Below are positions 35,580-44,329 of a stretch of DNA of 64,000 nucleotides, piece by piece. Position 1 is the stretch's first letter. Every line of letters starts with the position of its first letter. The notes below the pieces were generated by a model that ran no database searches, was not told the origin of the DNA, and worked only from the letters and a program-made list of their open reading frames with translations. Both the position numbers and the translations under genes were made by a program. The DNA is taken from NCBI RefSeq assembly GCF_007667425.1, contig NZ_VDRC01000001.1, positions 1,828,595-1,892,594 of the forward strand, written 5' to 3'. Source of the DNA: Microbacterium sp. 1.5R. GTDB taxonomy: Bacteria > Actinomycetota > Actinomycetes > Actinomycetales > Microbacteriaceae.

Positions 35580-35850
35580 GGGTCGTGGAGCGAGCGGGGC
35601 GAGCGCCGTACTGAGCGAGCGGAGCGAGTCGAAGTGACGAAACGCGGTGAGTTTCGTAGAACGGCTCACGACGTTTCGTCTCGGTGCTTCGCTCCTCGCT
35701 CAACGGCCGGGGAGTTCCTCTCGGGTCGTTGAGCGCGCGGACCCCCTCCCGCGGGGCGTTGAGCGAGCGGAGTCCCCCACCCGGGTCGTTGATCGAGCGC
35801 AGCCCCCGGGTCGTTGAGCGAGCGGAGCGAGTCGAAGCGCGGTCCTTCCC
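35580..35850. repeat. Large cluster of GAGCGAGCGGAGCGA repeats, gene-free 328-bp gap
   Basis: At least seven full or decayed units fill the gap between the convergent IclR and GH76 genes (35554-35881). Several are direct, for example at 35816 GGTCGTTGAGCGAGCGGAGC. One near 35672-35711 is inverted and pairs with its neighbours. Units vary in the last third (GACGAAACGC versus GTCGAAGCGC). No gene is supported here, only repeat-derived open frames. Confidence 0.85.
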
Positions 35851-35881
35851 GCGCGGCGCCTCGCCCCGCTGCCCCCTCCCC

Positions 35882-37096
35882 CTAGCTCACGTTGCCGAGA
35901 GCACCGCGGTCCCAGGCGAGGATCGCGAAGATCTGGATCATGCCGGACTGGTCGAGCGTCGCCGCAGGGCGGTTCGGGTCGTAGTCGCCGCCGCCCGACG
36001 GCTGGAAGTGGAACAGTCCGGTCGCCGGATCGCGGTTCGTGTCCCACACCAGCTGCGCGTACTGCTCGGCGGCCGCGCGGTACGCCGGGTCATGGCTGAC
36101 CGAGTCGAGCAGGAACAGGTCGCGGAAGTAGAACGCGTTGAAGATCGCCGGCTGCTGCTGCAGGCGGTTCTCGGCGGTCCAGTACTTCAGCGAGCCCCGT
36201 GCTGCCGCCTCGGCCTGGGAGAGGTACTTCGCCTCTCCGGTGGCCCGGTAGAGGATGGTCGCGGTCGCGATCATCGACCCCGAGTTGTATGTCCAGAGGG
36301 TGGGGTTCACCTCGCCCGCATCGTTGATGCTGTTCGCATAGAGCCCTGCCGAGGTCTTCAGGCACTTGTTGTTCCAGTTGTAGAGCCTCTTGCTCCAAAT
36401 GAGATAGTCCGGCTGGCCGGTCTGCTCGTAGAGGTGCGCCGCGAGCTGGGCGGCGAGGCCGGTGATGTTCGCGCCGCGGTCGGCGTTGTCCGGTCGGTCG
36501 ATCCAGTCCATGCCCCCGGGGCAGGCCAGCGCGGTGTCGGTGTTCCAGCCCCGCACGACGATCGAGAAGGCGTGCTCGGCCTTGTCGAGGTAGGCGGGAT
36601 CGCCCGTCTTGCGGTACTGCCGCACGTCGGTGAGGCCGATGATCGAGTTGTCGTCGTAGAAGACGTCGCCTCCGGCGCCGAGCGGGGCGGGCAGGTACGA
36701 CTCGTACCCGGCACGGCCGCCCTCGCGCACGTTGTAGTAGAGCTCGAAGTTGGCGATGCGCTGCCGGGTGACGTTGGCGTATGCGGCGCCGATGCCCGGC
36801 ATCCCCTGCATGTCGGCGGTCGCCTGGCTGGCCTCGCGGTACTCCCAGAGGTGCGAGTACGGGTTCACCTCCTCGCCGGTGTTGAGCTTGTACAGCTGGT
36901 GACCCGCGGCGCCGAGATAGAGGTGGTCCTGCAGCGCGTCGTAGCTGACGACAGCGCGGTCGGACCACGTGTCGGCGGTCGAGGGGGGTGCGGCCTGCGC
37001 GGGCGCTGCCGCCGTGGCGACGAGCACCGCGACCGTGGCGAGAGCGATCGCGCCACCGCGGGCCGCACGGGTATGAGGGGAAGTGGTCGACGTCAT
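35882..37096 (-). CDS. Secreted GH76 family glycoside hydrolase (endo-alpha-1,6-mannanase-like)
   Basis: The 404-residue protein has a Sec signal peptide with hydrophobic core ALATVAVLVATAAAPAQA, cleaved after about residue 36. The (alpha/alpha)6 barrel of GH76 follows, with the catalytic Asp pair Asp148-Asp149 in VFYDDNSIIGL. Other markers are WTYNSGSMIATATILYRATGE and WTAENRLQQQPAIFNAFYFRDL. GH76 enzymes hydrolyse the alpha-1,6-mannan backbone, as in yeast cell-wall mannan. It is the only secreted glycosidase visible in the locus, so it would start depolymerisation. A LacI-type operator is at 37117. There is no sortase or membrane anchor, so it is probably released. Confidence 0.88.
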   Translation of the reverse strand: MTSTTSPHTRAARGGAIALATVAVLVATAAAPAQAAPPSTADTWSDRAVVSYDALQDHLYLGAAGHQLYKLNTGEEVNPYSHLWEYREASQATADMQGMPGIGAAYANVTRQRIANFELYYNVREGGRAGYESYLPAPLGAGGDVFYDDNSIIGLTDVRQYRKTGDPAYLDKAEHAFSIVVRGWNTDTALACPGGMDWIDRPDNADRGANITGLAAQLAAHLYEQTGQPDYLIWSKRLYNWNNKCLKTSAGLYANSINDAGEVNPTLWTYNSGSMIATATILYRATGEAKYLSQAEAAARGSLKYWTAENRLQQQPAIFNAFYFRDLFLLDSVSHDPAYRAAAEQYAQLVWDTNRDPATGLFHFQPSGGGDYDPNRPAATLDQSGMIQIFAILAWDRGALGNVS

Positions 37097-37116
37097 CGTT
37101 CATCCTGTCTTCAGGG

Positions 37117-37132
37117 TTGATATCGTTATCAA
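37117..37132. promoter_or_regulatory. LacI-type operator upstream of secreted GH76
   Basis: TTGATATCGTTATCAA has 6-bp arms TTGATA and TATCAA around TCGT. It lies 20 bp before the GH76 start codon, and closely related sites occur at 39017-39032 and 40215-40230. Confidence 0.8.
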
Positions 37133-37187
37133 CGAGTCCAGCCTGACCGACGGGCGAAGCGGCGTCAACCCCTCCGGGGCCGACCGC

Positions 37188-38963
37188 TCAGACGGCCGTG
37201 CCCCGCACCGACGCCTTCACGGTCGCGCACTCCGCACCGATTCCAGCGCCGTGCGGACGGATCGAGTACGCCCCGACCGCGGCCGGGATGATGAACGTCT
37301 CGGCGTAGTGCACGACGAACGGATCGAAGGCTCCGGTGGGCGATTCCACGATCGCCTCGGAACCCCCTACGAGGTTCAACACATTGACCGTGCCCTGCGT
37401 GTCGTGCGGCACGGCATCCGTGAACCAGTGGCGGCGCACGTCGATGAACTCGAGGTCGTGCAGGCCCGTGCGCTCCTCGCGCCACCCGTCGCCCTCGGCG
37501 ACCGGGGCGATCTGGTCGATGAGGTTCTCGTCCGTCCACTCGGTGTCGCGCTCCCACTGGATGTTCGCGAGCGCGTGGTCGAGGTGGATGGGCCGCGGCA
37601 CGCCGTCGAGACCCACGCGGTCCCAGTCCCACATCTTGAAGGTGAAGATGTAGGGCGTGGCCGAGATCTCGAGCACCATCGAGTTCGCACCCGAGCAGTG
37701 CACCGTGCCGGCGGGGATCGAGAAGTGGTCGTGCTTCTTCGCCGGGTAGGTGTTGACGTAGTCCCCGGCGGGGAACGAGATCTCTCCGGCCTGCGCACGC
37801 GCGAGATCGGCGCCGAGCTTCTCGCGGTCGACCCCGGTCTTGAGCCCGAGGTACACGACGGCGTCGTCGTCGGCATCCAACAGGTAGTAGCTCTCGTCCT
37901 GCGTGTAGGCCATGCCGAACCGGTCGCGGATGTAGTCGGTCAGCGGATGCACCTGCAGCGAGAGGTTGCCGCCGCCCATCGTGTCGAGCAGGTCGAAGCG
38001 GATGGGGAACTCGGCGCCGAAGCGGGCGAACGTGCGCTCGCCGAGCAGGTCGCGCGGGTGCGAGAACACGAGGTCGATCGAGGGGATCTGGAACACGCCG
38101 TCGCCATCGGTCAGCAGCAGGCTGTTCTCTTCGGGAACCCCGTCGAACGACCAGGCGTAGTTCGCTTCGGACGCGTCGAGCCCGCACACCTGCTTCATCC
38201 ACTGTCCGCCCCAGACGCCGGGGTCGAAGTACGGCACGACGCGGAACGGGCGGTGGGATGCCGTGGCCAGCGCCCCGCGGAAAGCGTCGCCCGTGATGAG
38301 CGTCGACGCGCCGATGCGGTTCACGTCGAGCACGAAGTCGGCGAGGTCGAACAGCGGACGTTTGTGCCGGTCGGCTGCGCGCCACTCAAGGAAGAACCCG
38401 CGCTTGATCTTGCGCAGCGGGTCCTCATCGTCGTTCTCGGCGTGCCAGTTCGGCATGCCGCGGCGGTAGCGCAGCTGGATCTCCCACCGCGCCATCTCGG
38501 CCAGCACCATCACGTCGGGGCGGGCGAGCGTCGCCGCGCCCCAACCCACCAGCACGGTCGGCGTCGTTCGCTCCTCGATGCGGCTGCGCAGTGCGGTGCG
38601 CTCGGCGGAGTCGTAGAAGGCGTCGATCGTCGAGTGCGACATGACCCCGAACACGCGGTCGTCGGTCAGGTTCTGCGCGAACCTCTCCGCCAGCTCGGAT
38701 GCCGGCAGCGCCGCCGACTCCGCGTCGACGATGTCGAACCCGGGCAGTCCGTCGCGGATCTCGGCGGCGAGAGCGGCGAGGTCGGTGCCCGGGTACGCGT
38801 CGATCGCGATCAGGGCCCGGTCGCCCGCGGCCGTCGCCGCCTCGCGGAGGGTGCGCCAGACGCGATCGCCCCGGCGGATGGCCTCGCCCGGGGGGAGGTC
38901 GATCGTCGGACGGCGGTCGTAGGAGGACGCACGTTCTCCGGCGCGAGCAGAGGGGTGGGGCAT
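37188..38963 (-). CDS. manA: Class I mannose-6-phosphate isomerase with N-terminal kinase-like domain
   Basis: The 591-residue protein is much longer than plain ManA (about 390). The C-terminal half (about 240-591) is the zinc cupin: QVHP at 337-340, Glu357 in DESYYL and His422 in PAGTVHCSG give a complete Gln-His-Glu-His metal set. The N-terminal 230 residues look like a P-loop nucleoside-kinase relative: IAIDAYPGTDLA near 52-62 resembles a degraded Walker A lacking the Gly-Lys pair, and a lid-like RWEIQLRYRRG follows. It interconverts mannose 6-phosphate and fructose 6-phosphate. The N-domain role is unknown. Its own operator is at 39017. Confidence 0.85.
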   Translation of the reverse strand: MPHPSARAGERASSYDRRPTIDLPPGEAIRRGDRVWRTLREAATAAGDRALIAIDAYPGTDLAALAAEIRDGLPGFDIVDAESAALPASELAERFAQNLTDDRVFGVMSHSTIDAFYDSAERTALRSRIEERTTPTVLVGWGAATLARPDVMVLAEMARWEIQLRYRRGMPNWHAENDDEDPLRKIKRGFFLEWRAADRHKRPLFDLADFVLDVNRIGASTLITGDAFRGALATASHRPFRVVPYFDPGVWGGQWMKQVCGLDASEANYAWSFDGVPEENSLLLTDGDGVFQIPSIDLVFSHPRDLLGERTFARFGAEFPIRFDLLDTMGGGNLSLQVHPLTDYIRDRFGMAYTQDESYYLLDADDDAVVYLGLKTGVDREKLGADLARAQAGEISFPAGDYVNTYPAKKHDHFSIPAGTVHCSGANSMVLEISATPYIFTFKMWDWDRVGLDGVPRPIHLDHALANIQWERDTEWTDENLIDQIAPVAEGDGWREERTGLHDLEFIDVRRHWFTDAVPHDTQGTVNVLNLVGGSEAIVESPTGAFDPFVVHYAETFIIPAAVGAYSIRPHGAGIGAECATVKASVRGTAV

Positions 38964-39016
38964 CGCTGCAGCCTTTCATTCCGGATATCAGCGCGGGGAC
39001 GCAGGAGCGACCCGTG

Positions 39017-39032
39017 CTGATATCGTTATCAA
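39017..39032. promoter_or_regulatory. LacI-type operator upstream of the isomerase gene
   Basis: CTGATATCGTTATCAA lies between the LacI gene's 3' end and the isomerase start. It is identical to the 37117 site except for the first base. Confidence 0.8.
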
Positions 39033-39070
39033 CGTACAGGACGACGACGGGAAAAGCATCCATCGCTCCT

Positions 39071-40084
39071 TCACTCGCGGAAGCGCGTTGGAAGCTCGAC
39101 GAGCTGGGGCTCGCTCTCGGGGGCCGCAAGGCGCTGCATCATCATGCGCGCCGCTGTGCGCCCCAACTCCCGCGGATCGTGCTCGATGACCGAGAGGTCG
39201 AACGGCACCAGACTCGACAGCTCGAAGTCGTCGAAAGCGACGATGCGCATGCCCTCTGCGCGCTGCGGATGCTCGGCAAGAGCGCGCAGCGCGCCGATGG
39301 TGTTGCGGTTGTTGGCGCTGAAGACGGCTGTGGGCGGGTCGTCGCTCGACAGGAGCTCGACCATGACGTCGTGCGCAGCGGCGTCATCGTTTTGGCCGGC
39401 GCGCACGAGGTCGGGATCGATCGCGACACCGGCCTCTTCGTGCGCCCTCTCGAATCCGCTGCGTCGCCGGCGACTCGTGAACACCGAGGCCCGGTTGCCG
39501 AGGAACGCGATGCGGCGGTGACCCTGCGCGAGCAGCGCGGCGGTGCCGTCGCGTGCGCCGTTCTCGTCGTCGACGAGCACGACGTCGGCCGTGACCCCGT
39601 CGACCTGACGAGAGGCGAGAGCCAGCGGGATGCCGGTCGCGACCGCCGTGCGCAGATGTGTCACGTCGCCGCCGGCCGGCACGACGATGAGTCCATCGAC
39701 CTTGCGGCCGATGAAGTCGTTCACCAGGGCGCGTTCGCGCTCGATATCTTCACCGCTGTTGCCGACGAGCAGCAGCATGCCGTCGGTCGTGACGATCTCC
39801 TCGACGCCGAGCTGCACCTGCGCGTAGTAGGGGTTCGCGACGTTGGTGATGATCACGCCGATGAGGCCGGTGCGCTGCCCCGGTCGAAGGCTGCGGGCGT
39901 TCTCGTTGCGGCGGTAGCCGAGGGCGGCGACCGCGTCGAGCACGGCCTGCACCTTTTCGGGCCGCACATTCGGACCGCCGCTGAGCACGCGCGAGACCGT
40001 CATCGGCGAGACGCCGGCGGCGGCAGCCACGTCCTGCACGGTGGGTGCGGCGGAGCCGCGGTTCTTCGCAGGACGACCGGACAT
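39071..40084 (-). CDS. LacI family transcriptional regulator (mannan/mannose regulon)
   Basis: This 337-residue protein has a LacI HTH at about 14-60 (TVQDVAAAAGVSPMTVSRVLSGGPNV then GYRRNENARSL hinge) and a periplasmic-binding-like sensor domain. I start it at MSGRPAKN (40084), 14 codons inside the longest frame, close to the HTH. Three operators with TTGATAACGATATCAA-type sequence lie at the promoters of the secreted GH76, the isomerase and the divergent sugar importer, which strongly suggests local control. The inducer is probably a mannose-containing sugar. Confidence 0.93.
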   Translation of the reverse strand: MSGRPAKNRGSAAPTVQDVAAAAGVSPMTVSRVLSGGPNVRPEKVQAVLDAVAALGYRRNENARSLRPGQRTGLIGVIITNVANPYYAQVQLGVEEIVTTDGMLLLVGNSGEDIERERALVNDFIGRKVDGLIVVPAGGDVTHLRTAVATGIPLALASRQVDGVTADVVLVDDENGARDGTAALLAQGHRRIAFLGNRASVFTSRRRRSGFERAHEEAGVAIDPDLVRAGQNDDAAAHDVMVELLSSDDPPTAVFSANNRNTIGALRALAEHPQRAEGMRIVAFDDFELSSLVPFDLSVIEHDPRELGRTAARMMMQRLAAPESEPQLVELPTRFRE

Positions 40085-40178
40085 GCCGTCATGGTATCGA
40101 TACTTCCGCGCCGCATCGGGGATCACCGCGCGCCGGATGCGCGCGCCATCGACCGGCGTCGCACTTGCCCCGGAGTGC

Positions 40179-40230
40179 TTGCCCTCACGTTCGGCAGCGT
40201 GTTACAGTCCGATTCTGATAACGATATCAA
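40179..40230 (+). promoter_or_regulatory. Promoter and LacI operator of the CUT1 importer operon
   Basis: TTGCCC (40179-40184), an 18-nt spacer and TACAGT (40203-40208) form the promoter. The operator CTGATAACGATATCAA (40215-40230) begins at the expected start site, in classic position to block initiation. It also faces the divergent LacI gene, so autoregulation is likely. Confidence 0.75.
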
Positions 40231-40279
40231 CGCGAGGGACGCGAGATGTCGATCCTCAACCCGAACGAAGGAGTTCCGT

Positions 40280-41524
40280 GTGAAGTTCTCGCGAAGAATG
40301 GCCGCCGGCGCGGCCGTGCTCGTCACCGTGGCAGCGGTCGCCGGATGCGCAGGGTCGACCTCCGCATCGTCGACGGATCTGAAGTTCGTCACCGACAAGA
40401 GCTGGGATTTCGAGAAGTTCTCGTCCGTGTCGAAGGACGACATCGACGTCTCGCTCGACCCGGCGTACTACGCCGACCAGAACGCGTTCCAGGCGTTCAT
40501 CAAGCAGTCCTTCCGCTCGAACAAGGCACCCGGGCTGTTCACCTGGCACACGGGTTCGTCGCTCGAGGATCTCGTCGCGGAGGGACTCGTCGCCGAGACC
40601 ACCGACATCTGGGAGAAGGCCGTCGCCGACGGCAACATCAGCGAATCGGTGAAAGACCTCTACACGATCGACGGCAAGCAGTACTGCACGCCGATCAGCG
40701 TCGACGACTGGGTCATGTACTACGACAAGCGCACGTTCTCAGAGCTGGGCCTCGAAGTGCCCACCACCTGGGACGAGATGATGACGGTCTCCGACTCGCT
40801 CGTCGACGCCGGCATCGCGCCGTTCTGGAACTCGGGCGGCAACCCCTGGGCGTTCGTCTGGTTCCAGATCCTCACGGCCGGCACCGACGTGGAGCTCTAC
40901 AACGACCTGATGTCGGGCGATGCGAAGTTCACCGACCCCGAGGTCGTCGAGGTCATGAACGTGTGGCTCGACATGAAGGAGAAGGGCTACTTCTCCGACC
41001 CCGGCTCGAAGACCCCGGGCGAGACGCAGATCAAGGACCAGGAGGTCGCGATGATCCCCTTCGGCACCTGGTACGCGAGCACGCTCGACACCGTGGGGCT
41101 GAAGAGCGGCACCGACTGGGGCGTCTTCCCGATCCCGAACGTGAACCCCGATCAGGAGGTCACTCCGGTGGCCATCGAGACCGCTCCCGCCTGCGTGCCC
41201 GAGAAGTCGGGGCAGCGCGAGCTGGGCCTCGAGTACTCGGAATGGTGGATGGGCACCGAGGCGCAGACCGCGTGGTCGGAGCAGCAGGGCAACCTGCCCT
41301 TCAACCCGAACGCCACGGCCGCGACCGAGGAGTTCCAGAAGATCGGCGAGGAGTACACCGACCCGAAGTACACGTTCTACCTGCGCTACTACGAGGCGGC
41401 GCCCGCGCCGATCCTCACCTCGTCGCTCGACCAGTTCACCGGATTCATGACCAACCCCGGCGATCCGACGCCGTACCTCGAAGGCATCCAGAAGGTCGCC
41501 GACGAGTACTGGAGCGAGCATTGA
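40280..41524 (+). CDS. Sugar ABC transporter substrate-binding lipoprotein (CUT1)
   Basis: The 414-residue protein starts at GTG 40280 with GAAGGAG before it. The lipoprotein signal is RRMAAGAAVLVTVAAVAGC, with the lipobox Cys at about residue 23. The mature domain is SBP family 1 (VTDKSWDFEKFSSV, EDLVAEGLV, VDDWVMYYDKRTFSELGLEVPTTWDEM). It would bind oligosaccharides at the cell surface. Its place in the LacI regulon with GH38, ROK kinase and isomerase points to mannose or alpha-mannooligosaccharides. Confidence 0.92.
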   Translation: MKFSRRMAAGAAVLVTVAAVAGCAGSTSASSTDLKFVTDKSWDFEKFSSVSKDDIDVSLDPAYYADQNAFQAFIKQSFRSNKAPGLFTWHTGSSLEDLVAEGLVAETTDIWEKAVADGNISESVKDLYTIDGKQYCTPISVDDWVMYYDKRTFSELGLEVPTTWDEMMTVSDSLVDAGIAPFWNSGGNPWAFVWFQILTAGTDVELYNDLMSGDAKFTDPEVVEVMNVWLDMKEKGYFSDPGSKTPGETQIKDQEVAMIPFGTWYASTLDTVGLKSGTDWGVFPIPNVNPDQEVTPVAIETAPACVPEKSGQRELGLEYSEWWMGTEAQTAWSEQQGNLPFNPNATAATEEFQKIGEEYTDPKYTFYLRYYEAAPAPILTSSLDQFTGFMTNPGDPTPYLEGIQKVADEYWSEH

Positions 41525-42450
41525 GCCGGACTCCGGTCCGCTCCGCGCGTCAGCGCGACGCCTGGGCCTTCATGGGCCCGGGCGTCGCGGTGGTCCTTCT
41601 GGCGCTGTACGTTCCGGTGCTGTACACCGTCTACCTGAGCTTCACCGAGTACGACGGCCTGGGCGACCCGGAATGGATCGGGCTCGACAACTACGTCGGG
41701 ATGTTCCAGGATCCGGCGATCCTCGTCTCGATCCTCAACACGCTCGCCTGGGTCGGCGGCACTCTCCTCGTGCCGGTCGGGCTCGGCCTCCTCGTCGCGT
41801 ACCTCGCCTACGGGCTCCCCGGTGCGGCGTGGCTGCGCGTCCCGTTCCTCATCCCGTACGCCCTCTCCGGCGTCGCGGTCGGCGTGATCTTCTCGTTCGT
41901 GCTGCAGAACGGCGGCGCGCTGTCGCAGGCGCTCGCGTTCCTGGGCCTCCCGGGGTCGGAGCTGCGGTGGCTGCAAGATGCTCCGCTCAACACGATCGTG
42001 ATGATCCTCGCCGCCTCGTGGCAGGGCGTCGGCGTGAACGCCCTCCTGTTCACGGTCGGACTGCAGTCGATCCCGAAGGAGCCGCTCGAGGCCGCGAAGG
42101 TCGACGGCGCCGGTGGGTTCCGGCTCTTCACCTCCATGGTCTGGCCGCTGCTGCGGCCGACCACCACCATCGTGGTCGGGCTGTCAATCGTGAACAGCCT
42201 CAAGACGTTCGACATCGTGCAGTCGATGACCCAGGGCGGGCCGAACCGCGTCTCCGAGACCCTCGGCGTGACGATGTACCGCGAGACCTTCCTCAACAAC
42301 GAGTACGGCATGGGTTCGGCCGTCGCCATCTTCCTGACCGTCATCACCGTCGCCGCATCCGTGATCTACCTGCGCCGCCAGCTGTCGCTCGGCGATGCCG
42401 CACCGCAGACGGATGCCGCACCCCGCAAGATGGGAGCGCGCCGCGCATGA
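41521..42450 (+). CDS. Sugar ABC transporter permease (MalF-like)
   Basis: This 309-residue permease begins at TTG 41521, overlapping the binding-protein stop, with GGAG seven bases upstream; a downstream ATG (41572) would remove the cytoplasmic start. Six membrane helices are visible, and the EAA loop reads EPLEAAKVDGAGGFRLFTSMVWPLLRP. It pairs with the next permease. It has the usual MalF-like YVPVLYTVYLSFTEYDG near the N-terminus. Confidence 0.9.
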   Translation: MSRTPVRSARQRDAWAFMGPGVAVVLLALYVPVLYTVYLSFTEYDGLGDPEWIGLDNYVGMFQDPAILVSILNTLAWVGGTLLVPVGLGLLVAYLAYGLPGAAWLRVPFLIPYALSGVAVGVIFSFVLQNGGALSQALAFLGLPGSELRWLQDAPLNTIVMILAASWQGVGVNALLFTVGLQSIPKEPLEAAKVDGAGGFRLFTSMVWPLLRPTTTIVVGLSIVNSLKTFDIVQSMTQGGPNRVSETLGVTMYRETFLNNEYGMGSAVAIFLTVITVAASVIYLRRQLSLGDAAPQTDAAPRKMGARRA

Positions 42451-43268
42451 TCTCCAAGATCCTCCGCTACGGCATCCTCGGCCTGATGGGCATCATCTGG
42501 CTGCTGCCCATCTACCTGCTGCTCGCCAACGCGGGCAAGGTGACCTCGGAGTATTCCGGCTCACGACTGTGGGAACCCGGCAACCTGGGGAGCCTCTGGA
42601 CGAACATCGTCGACGTCTTCACGACGACCGATGTACCGTCCGGTCTCTTCATCACGCTCGTCTACGCGATCGTGGCGCCGATCATCGCGGTCATCCTCGG
42701 CGCGGCCGTCGGCTACGCGGTGATCGCGCTCAAGCTGAAGCACGGCTTCTTCTGGTTCTTCGTGATCTTCTGCGGCACGGTCTTCCCGCTGCAGCTCATG
42801 GTGATCCCGCTGTTCGCCGCCTACTCGCAGGTGGGCCTGTTCGACACGGCCGTCGGCATGATCCTCATCTACTCCGTGGTCTGCCTGCCGTTCTCGGCCT
42901 TCGTGATGCGCAACTTCTTCGCCGGCATCGCCGAATCGGTCTTCGAGGCCGCGGTGGTCGACGGGGCGAAGCCGTGGCGCATCTTCACCCAGATCTACCT
43001 GCCGATGTCGCGCAGCGCGCTCGTCGTCGTCTTCATCCTGCAGGCGACGTGGGTGTGGAACGACTTCCTGCTCGCGCTCATCCTCACCCAGAGCTCCGAG
43101 ACGCGGCCTGTGATGCCGCTGCTGCAGGCTCTGCAGTCGGTACAGGGCGGCGGCTCGGCGTTCACGGTGCTGCTCACCGCGGCGCTGCTCGTGTCGATCC
43201 CGACGGCGCTGCTGTTCGGACTCACCCAGAAGTACTTCCAGCGCGGGCTCGCCCTCGGGCAATACTGA
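42447..43268 (+). CDS. Sugar ABC transporter permease (MalG-like)
   Basis: This 273-residue permease starts with an N-terminal helix (ILGLMGIIWLLPIYLLLANA), carries the EAA loop ESVFEAAVVDGAKPWRIFTQIYLPMSR, and ends LTQKYFQRGLALGQY, typical of MalG-type proteins. It overlaps the MalF-like gene by 4 bp. No ATPase gene follows, so a shared MsiK-type ATPase is assumed. Confidence 0.92.
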   Translation: MISKILRYGILGLMGIIWLLPIYLLLANAGKVTSEYSGSRLWEPGNLGSLWTNIVDVFTTTDVPSGLFITLVYAIVAPIIAVILGAAVGYAVIALKLKHGFFWFFVIFCGTVFPLQLMVIPLFAAYSQVGLFDTAVGMILIYSVVCLPFSAFVMRNFFAGIAESVFEAAVVDGAKPWRIFTQIYLPMSRSALVVVFILQATWVWNDFLLALILTQSSETRPVMPLLQALQSVQGGGSAFTVLLTAALLVSIPTALLFGLTQKYFQRGLALGQY

Positions 43269-43271
43269 CCG

Positions 43272-44255
43272 ATGCGCATGGCGACGCAGGATGCGAGAGT
43301 ACGGGTGGTGAGCGACGACGCGCAGGGCACGACCGGGATGCCGGAGGCGGCGACGTGCGGCGTCATCGAGGTCGGCGGGAGTCATGCGACGGCGGCGATC
43401 GTCGATGCCGGTGCGTCGCCGCGGGTCGTGGAGTCGGCCACCCTCGCTCTCGATCCGGCGCTCTCGGCGGAGGCGCTGCTCGACGCGTTCATCGCCCCCG
43501 CTCTGCGTCTGCGTGAGTCGTCGGCGACACGATGGGTCGTCGCGATGCCCGGCCCGTTCGACTACGAGCGGGGGATCGGCGTCTTCGGTGCGGTCGCCAA
43601 GTTCGACGCGCTGCGCGACGTCGACGTGCGCGCCGGCATGGCCTCTCGACTCGGCGTCGCACCCGACGGCATCCGCTTCGTGAACGACGCCGCCGCCTAC
43701 GCGATCGGCGAGTGGGCGTACGGCGCCGGCACCCGTGTCGAGCGCCAGGTCTGCGTCACGCTCGGTACGGGGGTGGGGTCGGCGTTCCTCGATCGAGGGC
43801 GCATCGTGACCGACGCCGACGGCGTGCCGCCCGACGGGTGGGTGTACCCGCTGCAGTTCGCGGGGCGGCCCCTCGAAGACACCGTCTCGACGCGGGCGAT
43901 CGTCGCCGAGCACACCCGTCGCACCGGACGCGCCTGCACCGTGAAGCAGATCGCCGCAGAGGCGGTGGAGGGGCAGGCGGATGCCGTGGCCTCACTCGAT
44001 CGCGCGATGAGCGCCCTCGGGCTCACCCTCGCACCGTGGCTCGCGTCGTTCCGCGCCGACCGGCTGACCGTCGGCGGATCGATGGTGCGCTCCTGGCCGG
44101 TGCTGTCCGGTGCCCTGCGCGACGGACTCGCTCGCGGTGGCACCCCGGACGGGCTCGACGTCGTGCCGTCCCGCCTCCTCGACACCGCGCCTCTGCTCGG
44201 CGCCGCGCACTGGCTGCGCACGGTCGACCTCCCCGCTTCGGCCGCGCCCGACTGA
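43272..44255 (+). CDS. ROK family protein, probable sugar kinase
   Basis: This protein of 327 residues contains ATP-binding motif VIEVGGSHATAAIVDAG, the catalytic Asp in FVNDAAAYAIGEW, and the phosphate loop TLGTGVGSAFLDRG. The Cys-rich zinc motif (CxCGxxGCxE) of classical ROK kinases is absent; the corresponding region reads DADGVPPDGWVYPLQFAGRPLED. There is no HTH, so it is an enzyme rather than a repressor. In context it likely phosphorylates mannose to mannose 6-phosphate for the isomerase. It starts 3 bp after the permease stop; internal Met codons 3 and 22 are alternative starts. Confidence 0.82.
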   Translation: MRMATQDARVRVVSDDAQGTTGMPEAATCGVIEVGGSHATAAIVDAGASPRVVESATLALDPALSAEALLDAFIAPALRLRESSATRWVVAMPGPFDYERGIGVFGAVAKFDALRDVDVRAGMASRLGVAPDGIRFVNDAAAYAIGEWAYGAGTRVERQVCVTLGTGVGSAFLDRGRIVTDADGVPPDGWVYPLQFAGRPLEDTVSTRAIVAEHTRRTGRACTVKQIAAEAVEGQADAVASLDRAMSALGLTLAPWLASFRADRLTVGGSMVRSWPVLSGALRDGLARGGTPDGLDVVPSRLLDTAPLLGAAHWLRTVDLPASAAPD

Positions 44256-44329
44256 GTCCGCCGGCCCCGGCCCCCTCTTCCGCACCCCTCGACTGATCCC
44301 CCGCACCCTCGACCCTGGAGCATCCGATC

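Noticed and set aside
35580-35850. Possible CRISPR array
   Set aside because: Repeat units differ in length and sequence, occur in both orientations and have irregular spacing; no cas genes are nearby.
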